Below, piece after piece: positions 31,574-34,174 of a stretch of 34,174 nt of DNA; the first letter of the stretch is position 1; the number at the start of each line of letters is the position of its first letter. The notes beneath the pieces were generated by a model, which was not told the DNA's origin, searched no databases, and saw only the letters and a list, made by a program, of their open reading frames with translations. Position numbers and translations under genes: made by a program. This DNA comes from Rhodococcus jostii NBRC 16295 (GTDB lineage Bacteria; Actinomycetota; Actinomycetes; Mycobacteriales; Mycobacteriaceae), in contig NZ_BCWY01000090.1 in assembly GCF_001894825.1 (NCBI RefSeq), positions 1 through 34,174 of the forward strand, read 5' to 3'.

Positions 31574-32512
31574 ATGACTCGTGCAGTTCCGAAGAACATG
31601 GCATGGATCCCCGGGGGCACCTTCTGGATGGGTTCGGAAGACTTCTATCCCGAGGAACGCCCCGTCCACCAGGTGACGGTCGACGGATTCTGGATGGACT
31701 CGCACCAAGTCACCGTCGCCGAATTCCGCCGATTCGTGAAGGCCACCGGTCACGTCACCACCGCCGAGACCGCCCCCGACCCCGCCCAGTACCCGGGCGC
31801 CGATCCGGCGCTGCTCGTGCCCGGTTCGCTGGTCTTCACCCCGACCCCCGGCCCGGTGCCGCTCGACGACTTCACCCGCTGGTGGTCGTTCACACCGGGC
31901 GCCGACTGGCGGCGCCCGGAAGGTCCGGGCAGCAACGTCGGCGGACGTGAACGCCATCCCGTCACGCACGTCTCGTGGTTCGACGCGCGGGCGTACGCGG
32001 AGTGGGCGGGCAAGGATCTCCCCACCGAAGCGGAGTGGGAGTTCGCCGCGCGGGGCGGGCTGGACCGGAAACCGTTCGTGTGGGGCGACGAACACGAACC
32101 GGGCGGCCGACCCGGCGGCAACGTCTGGCAGGGCCAGTTTCCGTGGGAGAACCTCCTCGAGGACGGCTTCGCGGGGACGTCGCCGGTCGGCCACTTCCGT
32201 CCCAACGGTTACGAACTCAGCGACATGGCCGGCAACGTGTGGGAATGGACCACCGATTTCTTCACCACGGATCACTCGGAGAGCGGGAAGAACGTCGCGC
32301 CTGCCGGTTCCTGCTGCATTCCGACCAACCCGCGCGTCGACACCGCACGCGTCGAGAACCCGGACGAACCGTATGCGCGCCGGGTGATCAAGGGCGGCTC
32401 ACACCTCTGCGCGCCCAACTACTGCCTCCGCTACCGACCCTCGGCCCGGCAGGGCGACACCGAGGAGACGTCGACGTGCCACATCGGGTTCCGGTGCATC
32501 ATCCGCCCGTGA
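31574..32512 (+). CDS. formylglycine-generating enzyme (SUMF1/EgtB-fold, catalytic cysteines present)
   Basis: 312 residues. FGE-sulfatase fold: MAWIPGGTFWMGSEDFYPEE at the start, HPVTHVSWFDARAYAEWAG and LPTEAEWEFAARGG centrally, and YELSDMAGNVWEWT. The active-site pair is Cys279 and Cys284 (SHLCAPNYCLRYR), matching human FGE C336/C341, so it should be a true copper-dependent oxidase that turns the Cys of CxPxR in type I sulfatases into formylglycine. No sulfatase gene is in the window, so its client lies elsewhere. ATG 31574 lies 6 nt after CAGTCT, a weak -10-like hexamer. No signal peptide. A 136-nt spacer separates it from the divergent multicopper oxidase. Confidence 0.92.
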   Translation: MTRAVPKNMAWIPGGTFWMGSEDFYPEERPVHQVTVDGFWMDSHQVTVAEFRRFVKATGHVTTAETAPDPAQYPGADPALLVPGSLVFTPTPGPVPLDDFTRWWSFTPGADWRRPEGPGSNVGGRERHPVTHVSWFDARAYAEWAGKDLPTEAEWEFAARGGLDRKPFVWGDEHEPGGRPGGNVWQGQFPWENLLEDGFAGTSPVGHFRPNGYELSDMAGNVWEWTTDFFTTDHSESGKNVAPAGSCCIPTNPRVDTARVENPDEPYARRVIKGGSHLCAPNYCLRYRPSARQGDTEETSTCHIGFRCIIRP

Positions 32513-32533
32513 CGGTCTTTCTCACCTCACGGG
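32506..32533 (+). terminator. hairpin after the formylglycine-generating enzyme gene
   Basis: CCCGTGA (32506-32512, containing the stop codon) pairs with TCACGGG (32527-32533). An inner GGT/ACC extends the stem past a bulged C. Confidence 0.55.
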
Positions 32534-32573
32534 GATGAAGACGCGCCGCGTCCGCTGCGGTTGAGTCGGTGGT

Positions 32574-33500
32574 GTGCGGTCCACCAAATTGTCTGTGGCG
32601 CTGGCCCGGGAAGCGCTGATCGCGCGGACCGAAACGGCCAACGGCTGGTTGCAGGGCACACCTCCGGGCCGCACGGTTCGACGCGTCATCGACGGGCTGA
32701 TCGAGATCGAGCTCGTCGACCGGTCGATGACGCTCGCCGCGAGGATCTTCACGTCGGTGCTGCCCGTGATGATTGCGGCCTCGACGCTGAGCAGTTGGAA
32801 CGTGACCGCCCGCACCATCAAGACCCAGTTCGGCTTCGACCCCACGGAGTTGTCGTCCACGTCCGGCGCCGTGGACACCACCGACCCCTCCTTCGCGGCG
32901 TTCGGTGTGGTGGGCCTGCTGATGATCGCGATCAGCGGTACGTCGTTCGCCCGGGCCCTCGCCCGCATCTACGGAAAGATCTGGAACGTCCCGTCGATCA
33001 ACCTCCGGGACGCCTGGCGGTGGCTGGTGGTCCTGTTCGCCGTCGCGATGTCGGGGACGGCGATCGGCCTGGCCAGCGAGCTCACGAGCGTCCGGTTCAT
33101 CGGGCCACCTCTCGCACTCGCCGGGGAGTTCGCGGTGTGGATGACCGTGTGGACTCTCAGCCCGTATCTGTTGACGATGGGTACCCTCAAGGGCCGCGTG
33201 CTGTGGGCGACGGGGGCGCTGACCGCCGCCGCGCTCACCGCCCTCCACGCCGGCGGACGTCTCGTCCTGCCCCGGATCACCGCCGCCGCGCAACACCAGT
33301 TCGGGTCGCTCGGCCTGGTGTTCACCGCGATCAGCTGGCTGTTCGTCCTGTCCGTCGTGATCGTGGGGTCCGCGGTGATCGTCAAGGCCATCGCACTCGA
33401 CGAGGGCTACGTCGGACGCTACCTCCGCGGACCGGACGCCGACGCGTCAGAACAGGCCGCCGAATCCCTTGCCCAGGACGACGGCCCCCATCACGAGTAG
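32574..33500 (+). CDS. YihY/BrkB-family-like membrane protein
   Basis: 308 residues with five to six hydrophobic segments, including AARIFTSVLPVMIAASTL, FGVVGLLMIAISGTSFA, WLVVLFAVAMSGTAIGLA, GEFAVWMTVWTLSPYLL and LVFTAISWLFVLSVVIVGSAVI. The arrangement and the segment around SFARALARIYGKIW resemble the YihY/UPF0761 family, whose function is unknown (it is not an RNase). GTG start at 32574; a degenerate TTGAGT lies 7 nt upstream. The last 54 nt overlap the convergent GAP-family gene, so the two 3' ends share coding DNA. Confidence 0.72.
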   Translation: MRSTKLSVALAREALIARTETANGWLQGTPPGRTVRRVIDGLIEIELVDRSMTLAARIFTSVLPVMIAASTLSSWNVTARTIKTQFGFDPTELSSTSGAVDTTDPSFAAFGVVGLLMIAISGTSFARALARIYGKIWNVPSINLRDAWRWLVVLFAVAMSGTAIGLASELTSVRFIGPPLALAGEFAVWMTVWTLSPYLLTMGTLKGRVLWATGALTAAALTALHAGGRLVLPRITAAAQHQFGSLGLVFTAISWLFVLSVVIVGSAVIVKAIALDEGYVGRYLRGPDADASEQAAESLAQDDGPHHE

Positions 33501-34112
33501 CAGCACGCTCATCACCGCGGCGTTGTTCGCCTGCAGCCACACCTTGAGGCTGTCGAGGGTTCCGCGCATCTTGTCGGCGGCGACGGCGTAGGCGATGACC
33601 GGGACCAGCACCGTCGATCCGGCCAGCACCGTGTACACGACGAGGGCCACCACCTGCTCGCCGCCGTTGACGTCCGCCGTGCCGATCGCGACGCCCGCCG
33701 ACACGCAGAGCAGCAGATTCTTCGGATTGATCGCGGCCAGTGCGAATCCGAGTCCCGTCGACTTCACGAAATTCAGATCGTCGATGGCATGCATCCACTT
33801 CGGCGGTTCCGCGTTCGCGTTGCGGCTTCTCCACTGCCTCGCCGCGAGCAGGAGCAGCAGCACACCGACAACCACCTTCACCCACGAGACCGTCGCGGAC
33901 GGGTCGTCGGAATCGGAGGTGTCGATGCCACCGGCCAGGAGCAGAAAGATGCCCGTCGCGACGAGGATGCCGACGATCCAGCCGACACCGAAGCCCGCGC
34001 TCGCACCGCCCGCGCGTTTCGACAGCAACATCAGGATGACGGCGATGATCGGTATCGGCGAGATCGCGACACCCACGGCGAGCGGTAACAGATCTCCGAT
34101 GACTGAGCCCAT
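33447..34112 (-). CDS. GAP/Sap-family membrane protein
   Basis: 221 residues with six hydrophobic segments, a LysE-like 3+3 arrangement. Motifs such as LLPLAVGVAISPIPIIAVIL, GWIVGILVATGIFLLL, LNFVKSTGLGFALAAINPKN and VLLLVMGAVVLGKG fit the GAP family (PF11139), related to the M. tuberculosis sulfolipid-1-addressing protein and to glycolipid export. Substrate unknown. ATG 34112 is 6 nt after TACGGT, with no ribosome site. The 3' end overlaps the YihY-like gene on the other strand. Confidence 0.85.
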   Translation of the reverse strand: MGSVIGDLLPLAVGVAISPIPIIAVILMLLSKRAGGASAGFGVGWIVGILVATGIFLLLAGGIDTSDSDDPSATVSWVKVVVGVLLLLLAARQWRSRNANAEPPKWMHAIDDLNFVKSTGLGFALAAINPKNLLLCVSAGVAIGTADVNGGEQVVALVVYTVLAGSTVLVPVIAYAVAADKMRGTLDSLKVWLQANNAAVMSVLLLVMGAVVLGKGFGGLF

Positions 34113-34118
34113 GTCCGA

Positions 34119-34124
34119 ACCGTA
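34119..34124 (-). promoter_or_regulatory. -10 hexamer TACGGT of the GAP-family gene, leaderless arrangement
   Basis: TACGGT followed by 6 nt and ATG 34112. Confidence 0.45.
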
Positions 34125-34174
34125 GGGTCGGGACGCCGCCTGCGCCTCGCACGTGCCGGGTGAACCGCACGTGA

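Overview
The window is about 34 kb of high-GC actinobacterial chromosome. Codon use, gene content and gene order fit a Rhodococcus of the jostii/opacus type. That assignment is an inference from recognised protein families and synteny; I could not search a database. The central part (about 5.4-19.8 kb) follows the gene order of Mycobacterium tuberculosis Rv3669-Rv3683: holin-like membrane protein, ephE, marP, Nudix, TlpA-like thioredoxin, nth, small membrane protein, crp, metallo-beta-lactamase fold protein, RidA, DUF4177, two ArsA-type ATPases, whiB4, ponA2 and a metallophosphoesterase. The acs gene (Rv3667-like) lies to the left. A cyclase, an MFS carrier and nhaA sit between acs and this block.

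Layout. 1-657: 3' end of acetyl-CoA synthetase. 709-4000: class III cyclase and MHS-type symporter on the minus strand. 4.1-6.9 kb: nhaA, holin-like protein and an alpha/beta hydrolase on the plus strand. 6.9-10.3 kb: nth-tlpA-nudix-marP operon on the minus strand, linked by ATGA overlaps or short gaps. 10.4-11.5 kb: small membrane protein and Crp. 11.6-13.0 kb: DUF4177-RidA-MBL operon. 13.1-15.2 kb: the paired ArsA ATPases. 15.3-18.2 kb: whiB4 and ponA2, divergent. 18.3-19.9 kb: yqeY, metallophosphoesterase and tRNA-Pro(CGG). 20-21.9 kb: an iron-type substrate-binding lipoprotein and a DUF457 membrane protein. 22.0-24.1 kb: a probable miniprotein gene, katA and its fur-type regulator. 24.2-25 kb: arsR-SRPBCC pair. 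25.1-29.5 kb: a four-gene, overlapping tetR-BVMO-cholesterol-oxidase-like-acetoacetate-decarboxylase-like operon. 29.6-32.5 kb: a Tat-exported multicopper oxidase divergent from a formylglycine-generating enzyme. 32.6-34.1 kb: YihY-like and GAP-family membrane proteins, overlapping tail to tail.

How it works together. Three genes point to cAMP signalling: a cyclase with all class III catalytic residues, Crp, and a near-consensus Crp site upstream of whiB4. The marP/ponA2/whiB4/ArsA block is envelope and stress physiology. katA-fur, nth, the TlpA-like protein and WhiB4 concern oxidative stress. The tetR operon looks like a catabolic module for alcohol to ketone to ester chemistry on a hydrophobic substrate.

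Two sequence-level patterns recur. First, twelve transcription-unit-leading genes have a TANNNT-type -10 hexamer exactly 6-7 nt before the start codon, the arrangement expected for leaderless mRNAs; this fixed several start choices. Second, five intergenic palindromes share the stem base GTGAGT...ACTCAC but differ in the apical part. There is no intergenic stretch above 300 bases. No insertion sequence, CRISPR array, rRNA or clear prophage was seen.
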